Part shown: in pieces, positions 19,112 to 29,763 of the stretch
Layout: every line of letters begins with the position of its first letter
Position numbering within the stretch: the stretch's first letter is position 1
Source of the DNA: Porphyromonas sp.
Lineage (GTDB): Bacteria; Bacteroidota; Bacteroidia; Bacteroidales; Porphyromonadaceae
DNA: 64,000 nucleotides
Assembly (NCBI GenBank): GCA_022772085.1
Contig: JALFBN010000003.1
Coordinates: 124,001-188,000, forward strand
Reading direction: 5' to 3'
The notes under the pieces: model-generated
What the model was told of the DNA's origin: nothing
The model's input: only the letters and a program-made list of their open reading frames with translations
The model's database searches: none
Program-made: the position numbers and the translations under genes

Positions 19112-20530
19112 CTAGCAGTGCAATCGTGTCTCAATTTTAGAGATAGTAGAGGCAAAATCTAGATCTATGCTCATAGCATCTCTTGTCGAGTTGCAAGCAT
19201 GGATCACGGTGGCATGACTACGCCCTCCGAGATAGCTTCCGATGCTCGATAGCGATTCTTTAGTGTACTTATTAGCCAGAAACATAATTACGTGCCTCGC
19301 CGTAACAATGTTCTGACGACGGCTCTTTCCTTTGACAAGATGTGCAGGTATGTGAAAGGACTCACACACGATACGTTGGATATTCTCAAGCGTGATCTCT
19401 CTATCCTCTAGACGAATAGTCCGTGATAGAATTTCTCGGCTAAATGGCAGATCAATGGTACGTCCCGATACCGCAGCATTGTAAACCAAACTTGTAAGAA
19501 CACCATCCAATTCACGCACACTATTTGAGGCATTTCGGACAATAAAGTCGCTAACCTCTTCTGGTAATAACAAACCACCTTGGTTGGCCAGTTTATTGAG
19601 AATCTCACGACGGAGACTCAGGTCGGGACGACTAATTTGTGCAGTCAAGGACCCTGCCATACGGGAGATAAGTCGCTCACTCAAACCTCGCAAGTCGCTA
19701 ACAGGGCAATCCGAAGTCAAGACAATCTGCTTTCCAAGCGAATAGAGATGGTTGAATATATCAAAGAATGCCTGCTGCGAGCGCTCCTTGCCCGAAAGTA
19801 CTTGCATATCATCCAACAGAAGTACATCGACCTGCTGATAATACTTAATGAAGTCTGGTACCTTTTTGTTCTTACTCGCAGCAGTAAATTGCTGAATAAA
19901 CTGAGAAGTCGTAATGTAGAGAACGCGCAAATTGGGGAATCGAGCTACAATATCCCCACCCATAGCATTGATCAAGTGGGTTTTTCCTACCCCTGGAGGT
20001 CCGTATACAAAGTAGGGATTCATCATGCTATCCCCAGGATTTTTGCAGATCTGACGAGCCAAAGATAGGGCTACTTGATTGGACTCTCCTCGAATGAAAG
20101 AATCAAATGTGAAAGGTGTTAGTAGGTGCGTATCCCACTTGCTATTTTCTGAAGCTGTATTGCCATCGTTATGAGGAATTGTGATCCCCTGAGGAATACC
20201 AGCCGATGTCGTGGATAGAGGTACTTCTGACTGCGAAGCGACGAGATACCCATCTGATTCGCTTTTAGAGCTGGCATCAACGAGAGCAAGGTATTGTAAA
20301 CGTGCAGAATCTCCCAAAATAACTTGAAGCGTTTCCCGTAATTCCTTTTGGAAATGCTGCTCCAAATACTCACAAAAGAACATGGTAGGAACGCGAATAA
20401 GCAATGTATTGTCATCAATCAACTGAACGGGAGTAATCGGTTTAATCCATATATTGAATGAATCTTCCGACACTCGTTTCCTCAATTCATTGAGACATTG
20501 CTGCCATATGCTATTTACGTCCATTGCCAT
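19112..20530 (-). CDS. dnaA: chromosomal replication initiator protein DnaA
   Basis: 472 aa; YGPPGVGKTHLINAMG, DVLLLDDMQVL, C-terminal DNA-binding SRRQNIVTARHVIMFLANKYTKESLSSIGSYLGGRSHATVIHA. Confidence 0.97.
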   Translation of the reverse strand: MAMDVNSIWQQCLNELRKRVSEDSFNIWIKPITPVQLIDDNTLLIRVPTMFFCEYLEQHFQKELRETLQVILGDSARLQYLALVDASSKSESDGYLVASQSEVPLSTTSAGIPQGITIPHNDGNTASENSKWDTHLLTPFTFDSFIRGESNQVALSLARQICKNPGDSMMNPYFVYGPPGVGKTHLINAMGGDIVARFPNLRVLYITTSQFIQQFTAASKNKKVPDFIKYYQQVDVLLLDDMQVLSGKERSQQAFFDIFNHLYSLGKQIVLTSDCPVSDLRGLSERLISRMAGSLTAQISRPDLSLRREILNKLANQGGLLLPEEVSDFIVRNASNSVRELDGVLTSLVYNAAVSGRTIDLPFSREILSRTIRLEDREITLENIQRIVCESFHIPAHLVKGKSRRQNIVTARHVIMFLANKYTKESLSSIGSYLGGRSHATVIHACNSTRDAMSIDLDFASTISKIETRLHC

Positions 20531-20800
20531 ATTTACTTGCTACTTGCGGGAAGGTTATTTGTCATCTTCTTCATCTACACAACCTCTCTCTTTAGAGGGC
20601 TTCTCCCCCGAGGAGGGAGATCGGGACCCGATCACCGCTCTAGGATTACCTAGCTACCGTAACTCTGAAACCCACCTCCCCCTTCTTCTGTTTAAGGGGA
20701 ATAAGTTTTTATTTGATGCCCTGAAAAATTTTTTCTGGCGCCCTACATTTCGAAAACCACAGCGCTCCATTTTTTGGAGTTTTGCCCTTCAAATGCAATG

Positions 20801-20832
20801 CAAAACTAGTGCTTCTTTTTGGTATATACAAA
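20801..20832 (-). promoter_or_regulatory. Bacteroidota-type promoter for dnaA
   Basis: Minus strand TTTG-20 nt-TAGTTTTG (plus strand CAAAACTA 20801-20808 and CAAA 20829-20832), matching -33 TTTG / -7 TAnnTTTG. Confidence 0.6.
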
Positions 20833-21091
20833 TCCCTTTTTTTCAGAAATAGGCTAAAGGTTCCGCTAACTACCCAAAGAATCAATAGCTTACAAGAGTA
20901 GTTATAACCAAGGAAGACACAAATATATAAATCACTGAATTACAATATAATAAATTGATTCCAGCTCGTGTAAATATGAGTTATCAACAATTAAGAACAA
21001 GCCTTAACCTGCCTATTTATCGGGTTTTAGGTGTGTAACAAGCAGACTTGTAACCAATCATCAATAATCGGACAAAGTCCGCTATAGAGAT

Positions 21092-21757
21092 CTAAGATAG
21101 CTTAGTTGCTCGGAGTACCTCTCGCTTGCCTTTGGGTCCACCAAGACGTTCCACACCATAGCCCACTGCTGTCAGTGCTCGACGCACTTCTCCCTTAGCA
21201 CAATAAGTTGTTAAAATACCCTTCGGATTCTGTTTTTCATACAGTTGAACAAATATATCAGCTCTCCACAACTCGGGCTGTACATTGGGAGAAAAGGCAT
21301 CGTAATAAACAATATCGATCCCTTCCGGCACATCGGCCCGTGTAAAATCTTCATGATGCTTGTGTATGGAAAAATAAGAATCGAGCAGATGAGAACAATT
21401 CCACCCCAAATGATGCAACGTTTGGAGGCATTCCGAATTGGGGACTTCGTACTTTAGGAATGGAATTTCATCGGCAAGGGGATATAACTCGTAGGTGTGA
21501 TACATGACTTTTACACCATACTGAAGGGCATACTTCCAGGTCAGCAGGGCATTAAGCCCCGTACCAAAACCCATCTCCAAAATATGAACAGTTTGATTCG
21601 ATGAGGGGCTATTCCGCACAATCCATTCCTCAAATCCCAATCCAATGTATATATGCAAACTCTCTTGCAGGGCACCATACTCCGAATGATAGGTCTCCCC
21701 TGTACGGAGATCTTTGAGGGTGCAAGAGCCATCTCCAGTGGGTAATATCAATCTCAC
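21092..21757 (-). CDS. mnmD: MnmD-like tRNA (mnm5s2U34) methyltransferase
   Basis: 221 aa; EMGFGTGLNALLTW, IVYYDAFSPNVQPELW, LTTYCAKGEVRRALTAVGYGVERLGGPKGKREVLRA. Confidence 0.85.
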   Translation of the reverse strand: MRLILPTGDGSCTLKDLRTGETYHSEYGALQESLHIYIGLGFEEWIVRNSPSSNQTVHILEMGFGTGLNALLTWKYALQYGVKVMYHTYELYPLADEIPFLKYEVPNSECLQTLHHLGWNCSHLLDSYFSIHKHHEDFTRADVPEGIDIVYYDAFSPNVQPELWRADIFVQLYEKQNPKGILTTYCAKGEVRRALTAVGYGVERLGGPKGKREVLRATKLS

Positions 21758-23229
21758 GGAACGATCTCCTCTCTTTTTTGTTTAGAGGGCTCATAAGCTC
21801 CTATCGTGGGTTTTTGAGGTCTTGTTTGCCCAAGAATATCGGTAGTGATGTCTGTTTTGGTTGCTTGCTTCACCCAAGGTGCATCCGCCCAAGGCTGGAA
21901 GAGGTATATAAAATCCATCTTATTATTTTTTCGATCCAGCCCAACTCGTACGTATGTCTTATCTGCTGGTTCCTTGACCTCCAAGCAATTGGTATAGATC
22001 CCTTTGCTATTTTCTGCAATAGCAGTCCGCAAACAGCAATAGATAAAGGATGTTCTCTGTACCATTTTCTCATCTAATTCGATCTCTCCTCCCATGGGAT
22101 CCTTTCCCGCGATACGCACAACACTACGCGCTCCATCCACCAATGTATTTTTGACAATGAGGGAGGATTGTCCCACCTCTTCACCCTCAGCAATCGTATA
22201 TTTCAGGGTCATCCCCTCTCGCTTATCCCAAGCGTAATAATTCACGATCGTACAATGCAGGAGGCTGGTTGCTCCACCTGATATATCTAATGTAGTAGAG
22301 AGAGAATTAGACAATTCACAGTTAATCCAACACGAACGAACCTGATTCAATGAGAGCACACGACCCTTCATATTTGTGATAATAGTCCCCATTGCCACTA
22401 TTTTATCTTTTAAATCTAATGGACTTTGACCAAAGCATAATACACCATCTCGACCATTGCGGATCGTAGTATAGGCTAATTCATTTCCTTGAGAACTTGA
22501 AGCAAAACGAATGTAATCCCATTGACCTGGAACCTGTCGGTAATTAACAGAGGGTATCAGATAGTCTCTGCGTATACCCTCTATAAGCACCCTATTATCA
22601 GGCACTCCCTTTGAAAGTAGTGTACCATAGATACTGACATGCGCTCTATCACCCAAAAGCAAATGCGCCCCCGGAGCCAAGGTTAACGTAGCCCCCTCAC
22701 GCACTACCAAACTATCTCGGATGTATAAAGGGCGCTGAGCCATCAGTTCATAGTCCTGATCAATAATAAGAACATCCTCTTGATCAATATTATAACACCA
22801 GGCCTCAATGCGCAGAACTTGTGATCGGTTGCGAAAATGAAATAAAATGGAGTCCGTAAGCAACTGAGGAGAATCCTTCAAGTGCTGTTGAAATGTAGCC
22901 TCTACGAAAATATGAATACTATCACCGGCAGGAATGATAATGTTCTCAAAAGTTTGACCCGAACGACCGTCTACATTGATATGGAACCCTTTTTCTACCC
23001 CATGCAATAGATGGATCTTCTGAATGTTCAAAGCATCTTTGGTTCGATTATAAACCAGCACCGTACGAGTTGACGAGGGTCGTTCAGAGTATAATGTATC
23101 CATATGTAACGTATCTCTGGAAAAGGTCAATTGACCATCTGCATCCAACGGCTCACGATCATGACAACCGCAAAGAAGACTCAATATCAGTACGATTAAA
23201 CTAGAGGCTATAAAAAGAAAGTGTCTCAT
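21754..23229 (-). CDS. lipoprotein with predicted right-handed beta-helix region
   Basis: 491 aa; lipobox LSLLCGC; repeated short beta-helix-like segments; overlaps the mnmD-like start. Confidence 0.65.
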   Translation of the reverse strand: MRHFLFIASSLIVLILSLLCGCHDREPLDADGQLTFSRDTLHMDTLYSERPSSTRTVLVYNRTKDALNIQKIHLLHGVEKGFHINVDGRSGQTFENIIIPAGDSIHIFVEATFQQHLKDSPQLLTDSILFHFRNRSQVLRIEAWCYNIDQEDVLIIDQDYELMAQRPLYIRDSLVVREGATLTLAPGAHLLLGDRAHVSIYGTLLSKGVPDNRVLIEGIRRDYLIPSVNYRQVPGQWDYIRFASSSQGNELAYTTIRNGRDGVLCFGQSPLDLKDKIVAMGTIITNMKGRVLSLNQVRSCWINCELSNSLSTTLDISGGATSLLHCTIVNYYAWDKREGMTLKYTIAEGEEVGQSSLIVKNTLVDGARSVVRIAGKDPMGGEIELDEKMVQRTSFIYCCLRTAIAENSKGIYTNCLEVKEPADKTYVRVGLDRKNNKMDFIYLFQPWADAPWVKQATKTDITTDILGQTRPQKPTIGAYEPSKQKREEIVP

Positions 23230-23249
23230 AATGTAGCGAGTGAGGTGGG

Positions 23250-24647
23250 TTAGGTTTCGGGATTCTCTTTCTCTGGCGATAGGGTCTGAACTCGAACTCC
23301 TGCAAAACCTTGATGCAGGAGGATTTCTAGCTGTTCACCCTCCTCTATTTGGTGAGTTGATGTTATACTCATTCCATTTTTTCGGACAATAGCATAACCG
23401 CGTTTAAGTGTTTGATTGGGACTTAGAAGCTGTACAATGCGAGACAATCCTTCTAGTTTTTCTCGATTTTTTCCCATTTGGATGGGAAGTGATCGTCTCA
23501 AACGTCGTTCACATCGGAGCAAATCCTCTAGGCAGGAAGTAAGATTCTTTTTCGGTATCGACTCCAAGACGTAGCTACAATGCTCTAGGAATCTGTTCTC
23601 TTGGATAATCTGCATCATACAGGAGCGCTGAAGCTGGGCTTGTAACTGGAAAAGTCTGATGGATTCTCTTTGAGTAAAATCCTTGACTACTATGGGAAGA
23701 TCCCGAATGTAACGCTGGATTTGATGTAGATGGTAATCCTTCATTGACACAACTGCTCGCTGCAACCGCTCCGAAAGGAGCTTCAAAGCAGCCCACTCAT
23801 TCTCCCGACTATGCAATAGAAAGTCAGCAACAGCAGTTGGCGTTTTAAGCGAACAGTGCGCAACCATATCAACAACACTAATATCTCGCTCGTGTCCAAT
23901 CCCTACTATAACTGGTATGGGGAATCGGGCTATTGTGGCACAGAGCTGGTAGCTATCAAAGGCCATCAAATCAATCTCAGCACCTCCACCTCGTATAATG
24001 ACCACGCAATCGTAGGGGATACCACTCTGCTCTATTTGGCAAAGTGCCGAAGAAATGGATGTTGTAACACGTTCTCCCTGCATAAGAGCAGGATAGAGTT
24101 GTAAAAGAAATGGCCAATGAGATTGCTCTGCCAAGAGGTGATTTTGAAAATCTCCCCAGCCAGCAGCAGAAGCCGAAGACACTACAGCGATATGTCTGAG
24201 TGGTCGCCCTAGGATCTGCTTCTTCTGAAGATCCAACAAATTCTCCCGCAAGAGACGATTGATTGTCTCCTTACGTCTTCGAGCCATATCCCCTAGAGTA
24301 AACGAGGGATCAATATCGTATACATCAAGTGAGAGCCCAAAGTTTTCATGAAAACGGACTCCAACGAGCAACTGTACTTGGATACCATTGGAAAAACGCT
24401 GCCCCGTAGCTATTTCAAATCGAGATAAGATTGGGGCCACGGTATCTCGCCAAATCACAGCTCTAGAGCGAGCGATAACCTGCCCATGCTCCTCTCCTTT
24501 CTCCAATAATTCGAAATAGAAATGACCGCCTTTAAGACTCGGCTTTATGCCACTTGTCTCTGCAGTAACCCAAAAACGCCCTGAAAAGTTCTGTTCAAAA
24601 GCTCTGCGAATACTACTATTGAGTTCATGAAGAGAATATATCTTCAT
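23250..24647 (-). CDS. xseA: exodeoxyribonuclease VII large subunit
   Basis: 465 aa; GRFWVTAETSGIKPS.GGHFYFELLEK, VVIIRGGGAEIDLMAFDSYQLCATIARFPIPVIVGIGHERDISVVDMVAH. Confidence 0.93.
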   Translation of the reverse strand: MKIYSLHELNSSIRRAFEQNFSGRFWVTAETSGIKPSLKGGHFYFELLEKGEEHGQVIARSRAVIWRDTVAPILSRFEIATGQRFSNGIQVQLLVGVRFHENFGLSLDVYDIDPSFTLGDMARRRKETINRLLRENLLDLQKKQILGRPLRHIAVVSSASAAGWGDFQNHLLAEQSHWPFLLQLYPALMQGERVTTSISSALCQIEQSGIPYDCVVIIRGGGAEIDLMAFDSYQLCATIARFPIPVIVGIGHERDISVVDMVAHCSLKTPTAVADFLLHSRENEWAALKLLSERLQRAVVSMKDYHLHQIQRYIRDLPIVVKDFTQRESIRLFQLQAQLQRSCMMQIIQENRFLEHCSYVLESIPKKNLTSCLEDLLRCERRLRRSLPIQMGKNREKLEGLSRIVQLLSPNQTLKRGYAIVRKNGMSITSTHQIEEGEQLEILLHQGFAGVRVQTLSPEKENPET

Positions 24648-24680
24648 AAATGGCTCTCCCCGGGACGAAGCTAAGAGAGG

Positions 24681-25175
24681 TTACTCCGCGCTATAAATTG
24701 TATAAGATTCTGCGGTGTCTTCTTCGGGAATAGGCATATTGCGTACAAATCCTTCTGCAAGAGAAATCAATGTTTCCGTGGACGAAACTCCCGTTATAGA
24801 CTGAATCCGATCACTAAGGATATGCATCAAATGCGAATTATCTACGGCATACAACTTGATAAGCATAGAGTAAGGACCCGTTGTGTAGTGACACTCTACC
24901 ACTTCAGGAATAGCCTGAATCTGGGGCAATACTTCACGATACAAAGCAGCACGCTCTAAGCGAACTCCAATGTAGGTACAGGTCGTGTAACCCAAATCTT
25001 TAGGATTAACTCGATAGCCAGATCCCGTGATCACGCCTCTCTCCACCATACGTTGTACATGCTGATGAATCGCAGCTCGAGACACACCGCATCGCTCCGC
25101 AACATCTCTAAATGGGATACGAGCATTATCTGATATAATCGCCAATATCTTTCGATCAAGTTTGTCAATCTTCAT
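24681..25175 (-). CDS. Lrp/AsnC family transcriptional regulator
   Basis: 164 aa; LDRKILAIISDNARIPFRDVAERCGVSRAAIHQHVQRMVERGVITGSGY. Confidence 0.92.
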   Translation of the reverse strand: MKIDKLDRKILAIISDNARIPFRDVAERCGVSRAAIHQHVQRMVERGVITGSGYRVNPKDLGYTTCTYIGVRLERAALYREVLPQIQAIPEVVECHYTTGPYSMLIKLYAVDNSHLMHILSDRIQSITGVSSTETLISLAEGFVRNMPIPEEDTAESYTIYSAE

Positions 25176-25220
25176 ATGTATCTTTCCACTTTAATGTTTC
25201 TATTTGATTCCTGTAATTTC

Positions 25221-26267
25221 CTAAAAGGTATCATCATTTCCGAATAAAGAGGGTCTCTGAGAAGACATTATAGTACGTCCCAAATGCTCATAGGCTCTAG
25301 AAGTAGCCTCCCGTCCTCTGGGAGTCCGTTTTAAAAATCCCTCTTTGATCAAAAAAGGCTCATAAACCTCTTCCACAGTACCGACATCCTCACTCATAGC
25401 TGTTGCTATGGTGGAAACCCCCACAGGGCCTCCTCCAAATTTATCGATGATGGTTGTGAGTAATTTATGGTCAATATTATCTAATCCACAACCATCTATA
25501 TTAAGAGCTTCTAGAGCAAATATAGCGATAGAGCGGTCAATAGATCCGGAACCTTTGACCTGAGCAAAGTCCCGCACTCGACGCAGTAGTGCATTTGCGA
25601 TACGGGGAGTACCTCGACTTCTTCGGGCGATCTCCACAGCAGCCGACCGACTACATTCAATACCTAATATACCCGAAGATCTCAAAACGATCTCTGCTAC
25701 TGTATCTACATCATAGTATTCAAGATGTAGGTTGATGCCGAATCGAGCCCTAAGTGGAGCGGTCAACAATCCACTACGCGTTGTTGCCCCTACAAGTGTA
25801 AAGGGATTCAGATCAATCTGAATAGATCTCGCACTTGGCCCTTTGTCGATCATTATATCAATACGATAGTCCTCCATAGCTGAGTAAAGATACTCCTCCA
25901 CTATGGGACTCAATCGGTGAATCTCATCAATAAAGAGAACATCTCGAGGCTCTAATGAAGTTAATAGACCAGCAAGATCGCCAGGCTTCTCAAGTACGGG
26001 ACCCGAGGTAATTTTAATACCAACGCCCAACTCTGCCGCAATGATATTAGAAAGAGTTGTTTTCCCCAAACCGGGAGGCCCATGCAATAACACATGATCC
26101 AAACTATCCCCTCGCATGGAGGCAGCCTGCACAAATACTGAGAGGTTCTCTACAACCTTATCCTGCCCTCTAAAAGAAGAGAAACTAATAGGTCGCAAAG
26201 CCTCCTCGATTTGCTCATCTGGTCTAGGACGTTTATCCTCTTCTCTTATATTGAACACATCTTCCAT
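25221..26267 (-). CDS. ruvB: Holliday junction branch migration helicase RuvB
   Basis: Likely start at [11 protein letters not shown] (26267); [42 protein letters not shown]. Confidence 0.96.
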   Translation of the reverse strand: MEDVFNIREEDKRPRPDEQIEEALRPISFSSFRGQDKVVENLSVFVQAASMRGDSLDHVLLHGPPGLGKTTLSNIIAAELGVGIKITSGPVLEKPGDLAGLLTSLEPRDVLFIDEIHRLSPIVEEYLYSAMEDYRIDIMIDKGPSARSIQIDLNPFTLVGATTRSGLLTAPLRARFGINLHLEYYDVDTVAEIVLRSSGILGIECSRSAAVEIARRSRGTPRIANALLRRVRDFAQVKGSGSIDRSIAIFALEALNIDGCGLDNIDHKLLTTIIDKFGGGPVGVSTIATAMSEDVGTVEEVYEPFLIKEGFLKRTPRGREATSRAYEHLGRTIMSSQRPSLFGNDDTF

Positions 26268-26403
26268 ACGCACGACAAAGTTACGAATTTTGCACTCATT
26301 CCTAACATATTGGCAAGAAAAGCACTCAAATGGCTGCAATCCTATACCATAAGATGACTTCGGAGTGATTCAAAAAGGGAGGATAAGAGGAAAGAGGTGT
26401 TTT

Positions 26404-28266
26404 TTAGGTTACAGCAAAAAGTTTCATCTGACATAGAGCACAATCAAACTCTAAACGAATTCTATTTTTTCCATGTATCAAATAAAGTGGTTCTTGGTAA
26501 GGAAAACTTTTAGCCTGCCTACTTCGGGAGCAATAACCGATATAACGACGAATGCAATGTCGACAAGTCATTAGAGGTACAAAATCCTGAGGTGCAAGCT
26601 CGTAGGTTGGCAGCAACTCATTAGCCCCCCACGAACGATATACTTTCTCTGCAAAAAAATTGGCAATATTGGCCTCCGAGGAAAGAGATTCTCTCCCCCT
26701 TGGCAACTGGACAGAATCATAGGAGGGTCGATAGGATGGCTTAGGGATATTTCTCAAACGAAGGGCTCTATTCAAAGCCTCTAGACCCTGTTTTTTAATG
26801 GATCCCAGTATGGATAAGGGTACAAATAGCCCATTAGATTCAACCTTGACTTTTGATGTCGCAAAACCGGATCCGCCTAATTTGGAAAGTGTCGATACGA
26901 TACGCTCCACAGCGACTTCCCCATGAGCAGGTTCTAGAACTGATGCCAAAGAGACTTTGACCTCTAGAGGACGACGATCTTGCTTTATTGAGAGGGTCAG
27001 TATCACCCCCCAAGGCAAAGCCTTCAGTGCCATTGTAATAGGAAGTGTGCGGATCGAACTATTTGGACGATTGATCTCTCGTTCAAATTGAATAGAGTAA
27101 TTACGATACAACTTCATTCCAACTCTCATTTCTTTGGGATTATCAACCGTAAACGTATTTTCTCTGAGCACCGTATTCACACGAGTTCCCAGCATTGTAC
27201 CCTCAATCGTATAGAATGCCAATCCATCTCCGTTAGCAAGCAATGGGGTTGGCTTAACCTGAATTTCTTTGCCTTTTACAGCTGTAATCACCCCTAGATA
27301 TTCCCCTTCACTTTTCGGACTTTCGGGACGAATAAAAGCCTCCTTACAAGGGCCCTTACTGATCTGAAATGTCGTAAATCCTCGAGAGAAACTTTTCTCC
27401 AAATGAGGTTCAAAACTCAAATTAACCTCCCCACAAGAAGCTCTTCTATAGCTTCCAGGATTAGTATTTATAAAATCATCCAAAAGACGATGATAATAAG
27501 CTGTAACGTTTCGTACATAGGAGGCACTTTTCAGACGCCCCTCAATCTTAAAACTAACAGCCCCTGCACCAATCAATTGGGACAAGATGGACGAGCGGTT
27601 AAGGTCTTTGAGCGAAAGCAAATGTTGCTCCTTTAGGATCTCTACCCCCGAAGCATCTACGAGTGTATAGGGTAAGCGACAGTGCTGAGCACATGCTCCT
27701 CGATTAGCACTTCTTGAAGAGAATTTTTGCGAGAGATAGCAACGCCCACTATAACTCACACAGAGAGCTCCGTGGACAAAGGTCTCCAAACGAACCTGAG
27801 GAACACCTCGGTGTATCTCTTTCGTCTCTTCAACAGACAATTCGCGAGCCAAAACGACCTGCTCAAAGCCCAACGAAGCAAGATGCTTTACCTGTTCAAT
27901 AGAGGCATTGTGACACTGCGTACTAGCATGTAATGCAATAGGTGGAAGGTCTAGAGCAAGAAGCCCCATATCCTGCACAATCAGTGCATCTACTCCCATA
28001 AGATACAGACGCCGAATCAATAGTTCGGCTTCGCGTAATTCATGATCGTATAGAATAGTATTGAGAGCTACATAAACTCTCGCTCCATAAGTATGAGCGG
28101 CAACAACTAAGATCTCAATATCCGCCAAAGAGACTCCTGCCGAAGCTCGTGCTCCAAACTTAGGAGCCCCGACATAAATAGCGTCGGCCCCCGCAGATAG
28201 AGCCACCAAACCACACTCCAAATTACCTGCAGGTGCAAGTAGTTCCAACGGTGTGTCAAGGGGCAT
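26404..28266 (-). CDS. U32 family peptidase (TrhP/RlhA-like)
   Basis: 620 aa; LLAPAGNLECGLVALSAGADAIYVG, HGALCVSYSGRCYLSQKFSSRSANRGACAQHCRLPY; C-terminal extra Cys cluster. Confidence 0.88.
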   Translation of the reverse strand: MPLDTPLELLAPAGNLECGLVALSAGADAIYVGAPKFGARASAGVSLADIEILVVAAHTYGARVYVALNTILYDHELREAELLIRRLYLMGVDALIVQDMGLLALDLPPIALHASTQCHNASIEQVKHLASLGFEQVVLARELSVEETKEIHRGVPQVRLETFVHGALCVSYSGRCYLSQKFSSRSANRGACAQHCRLPYTLVDASGVEILKEQHLLSLKDLNRSSILSQLIGAGAVSFKIEGRLKSASYVRNVTAYYHRLLDDFINTNPGSYRRASCGEVNLSFEPHLEKSFSRGFTTFQISKGPCKEAFIRPESPKSEGEYLGVITAVKGKEIQVKPTPLLANGDGLAFYTIEGTMLGTRVNTVLRENTFTVDNPKEMRVGMKLYRNYSIQFEREINRPNSSIRTLPITMALKALPWGVILTLSIKQDRRPLEVKVSLASVLEPAHGEVAVERIVSTLSKLGGSGFATSKVKVESNGLFVPLSILGSIKKQGLEALNRALRLRNIPKPSYRPSYDSVQLPRGRESLSSEANIANFFAEKVYRSWGANELLPTYELAPQDFVPLMTCRHCIRRYIGYCSRSRQAKSFPYQEPLYLIHGKNRIRLEFDCALCQMKLFAVT

Positions 28267-28280
28267 TTTCTTGAGATCTC

Positions 28281-28940
28281 TTAAAGTTTTTCTCCGTAAG
28301 CTAAGTCGCCAGCGTCTCCTAGGCCCGGTACAATATAGGAGTGATCATTAAGCTCAGGGTCAATGGCCGCAACCCAAATCGTAGCATCTGTATCAGGTTC
28401 CATTGCCGATCTCAGATAATCAACAGCTTGCTGACTAGCAATTACGGATACAAAATGGACGTGACGAGGCTTTCCTCTTGACAATAAAGCACGATAGGCG
28501 AGTTCCATACTTCCCCCCGTAGCCAACATCGGATCGGTAAGGATCAATACCTTATCTGTTAGATCAGGACAGGCAATATACTCTACGAAAATATCGAATT
28601 TTAGCTTGTCCTTATACTTGCGATATGCAGATACAAATGCATTTTCCGCATGGTCAAAGTAATTCAAAAAGCCAGCATGAAAAGGCAACCCTGCACGCAG
28701 TATCGTTCCAATAACAACTGGATCCTGCAGACGATAGTTTTGAGCTATTGCCAAGGGGGTTTGCACTTCCTCCTTTTCGTAACGAAGACATTGGCTTACC
28801 TCATAGGCTAAAAGTTCTCCAATACGCTCTATATTACGACGAAAGCGCATGCTATCCTTTTGGACGTTAACGTCTCGAAGTTCTGCCATATAATCGCTCA
28901 TCAGCGAAGGACGATCGGAAAAATTGATTACTTCTACCAT
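28281..28940 (-). CDS. upp: uracil phosphoribosyltransferase
   Basis: Start likely MVEVINFSDRP (28940); VIGTILRAGLPFHAGFLNYF, ILTDPMLATGGSMELAYRALLSRG. Confidence 0.92.
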   Translation of the reverse strand: MVEVINFSDRPSLMSDYMAELRDVNVQKDSMRFRRNIERIGELLAYEVSQCLRYEKEEVQTPLAIAQNYRLQDPVVIGTILRAGLPFHAGFLNYFDHAENAFVSAYRKYKDKLKFDIFVEYIACPDLTDKVLILTDPMLATGGSMELAYRALLSRGKPRHVHFVSVIASQQAVDYLRSAMEPDTDATIWVAAIDPELNDHSYIVPGLGDAGDLAYGEKL

Positions 28941-29014
28941 AATAATTCTGCTATTCAACTAATATCCGATGAACAAAAGTACAATAAAAAACCTACTCTG
29001 CACGTTATCTGAGC

Positions 29015-29761
29015 GTGATAGGAACGGAACGATACACGAAAACTTGGGCAAAGCTCCTTGTAAGTTTTGCTTGCTTCATAATGGGGACGACCATTGCGTT
29101 TTCCCAAAAGCAAGTTGTCCAGCGCAGACCTTACGCCGATTACAGACAGTTCCACCTCGGATTTCACGTAGGAGTACACACTCAAGATCTTGCTATCATC
29201 AACTCAGGATCACAACGCGTTTTACCGGATCAATCCCTAGGAGATCCCATTTATAGCGAGATATCAAGTTACTCCCCGGGGTTCTCCGTTGGCATTATTG
29301 CAGATTATACCCTCAAACTTAATTGGGAACTTCGCTTTATACCTACCCTACATCTAGCGGAACGCTCCTTTGCCTTTTCCAATGGGAAAGAGCAGATCGA
29401 AAGCCTATCGTCTCGTTCCAATCTCATTGAGCTTCCCCTACTCATCAAATACTCTTCCGAGAGATTGAACAATATAAGACCCTATATGCTCTTTGGTGGA
29501 TATACCGCTCTTCAAATCGGTCAAAAAAAGGGAGATGCTATCCATTTCAAGCCCTTGGAATATGGCTTAAAAGTTGGAGTCGGATGTGATATTTACCTCT
29601 CGTTTTTCAAACTGAGTCCAGAAATTTCGTTTTCGTACGGATTGGGAGATGTCATACAACATCAACGACCTGATATCTCAGAGGATTCGAGAATTCACTA
29701 CACCCAATCCATCCAGAAAGCCTTCCCTCGTATGTTCATGTTGACCTTTCACTTCGAATAA
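29015..29761 (+). CDS. porT: PorT-like outer-membrane beta-barrel protein (type IX secretion-associated)
   Basis: 248 aa with signal peptide; FHVGVHTQDLAI...YSPGFSVGIIADYTL...LIKYSSERLNNIRPYMLFGG...VGCDIYLSFFKLSPEISFSYGL resembles PorT. Confidence 0.78.
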   Translation: MIGTERYTKTWAKLLVSFACFIMGTTIAFSQKQVVQRRPYADYRQFHLGFHVGVHTQDLAIINSGSQRVLPDQSLGDPIYSEISSYSPGFSVGIIADYTLKLNWELRFIPTLHLAERSFAFSNGKEQIESLSSRSNLIELPLLIKYSSERLNNIRPYMLFGGYTALQIGQKKGDAIHFKPLEYGLKVGVGCDIYLSFFKLSPEISFSYGLGDVIQHQRPDISEDSRIHYTQSIQKAFPRMFMLTFHFE

Positions 29762-29763
29762 AA

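Noticed and set aside
19580-20068. 162-aa plus-strand ORF inside dnaA
   Set aside because: Antisense shadow of the DnaA coding sequence; no start signals or domain.
20454-20852. 132-aa plus-strand ORF over the dnaA start and leader
   Set aside because: Overlaps the dnaA 5' end and its promoter region; low-complexity Ser/Phe-rich, better explained as noncoding leader.
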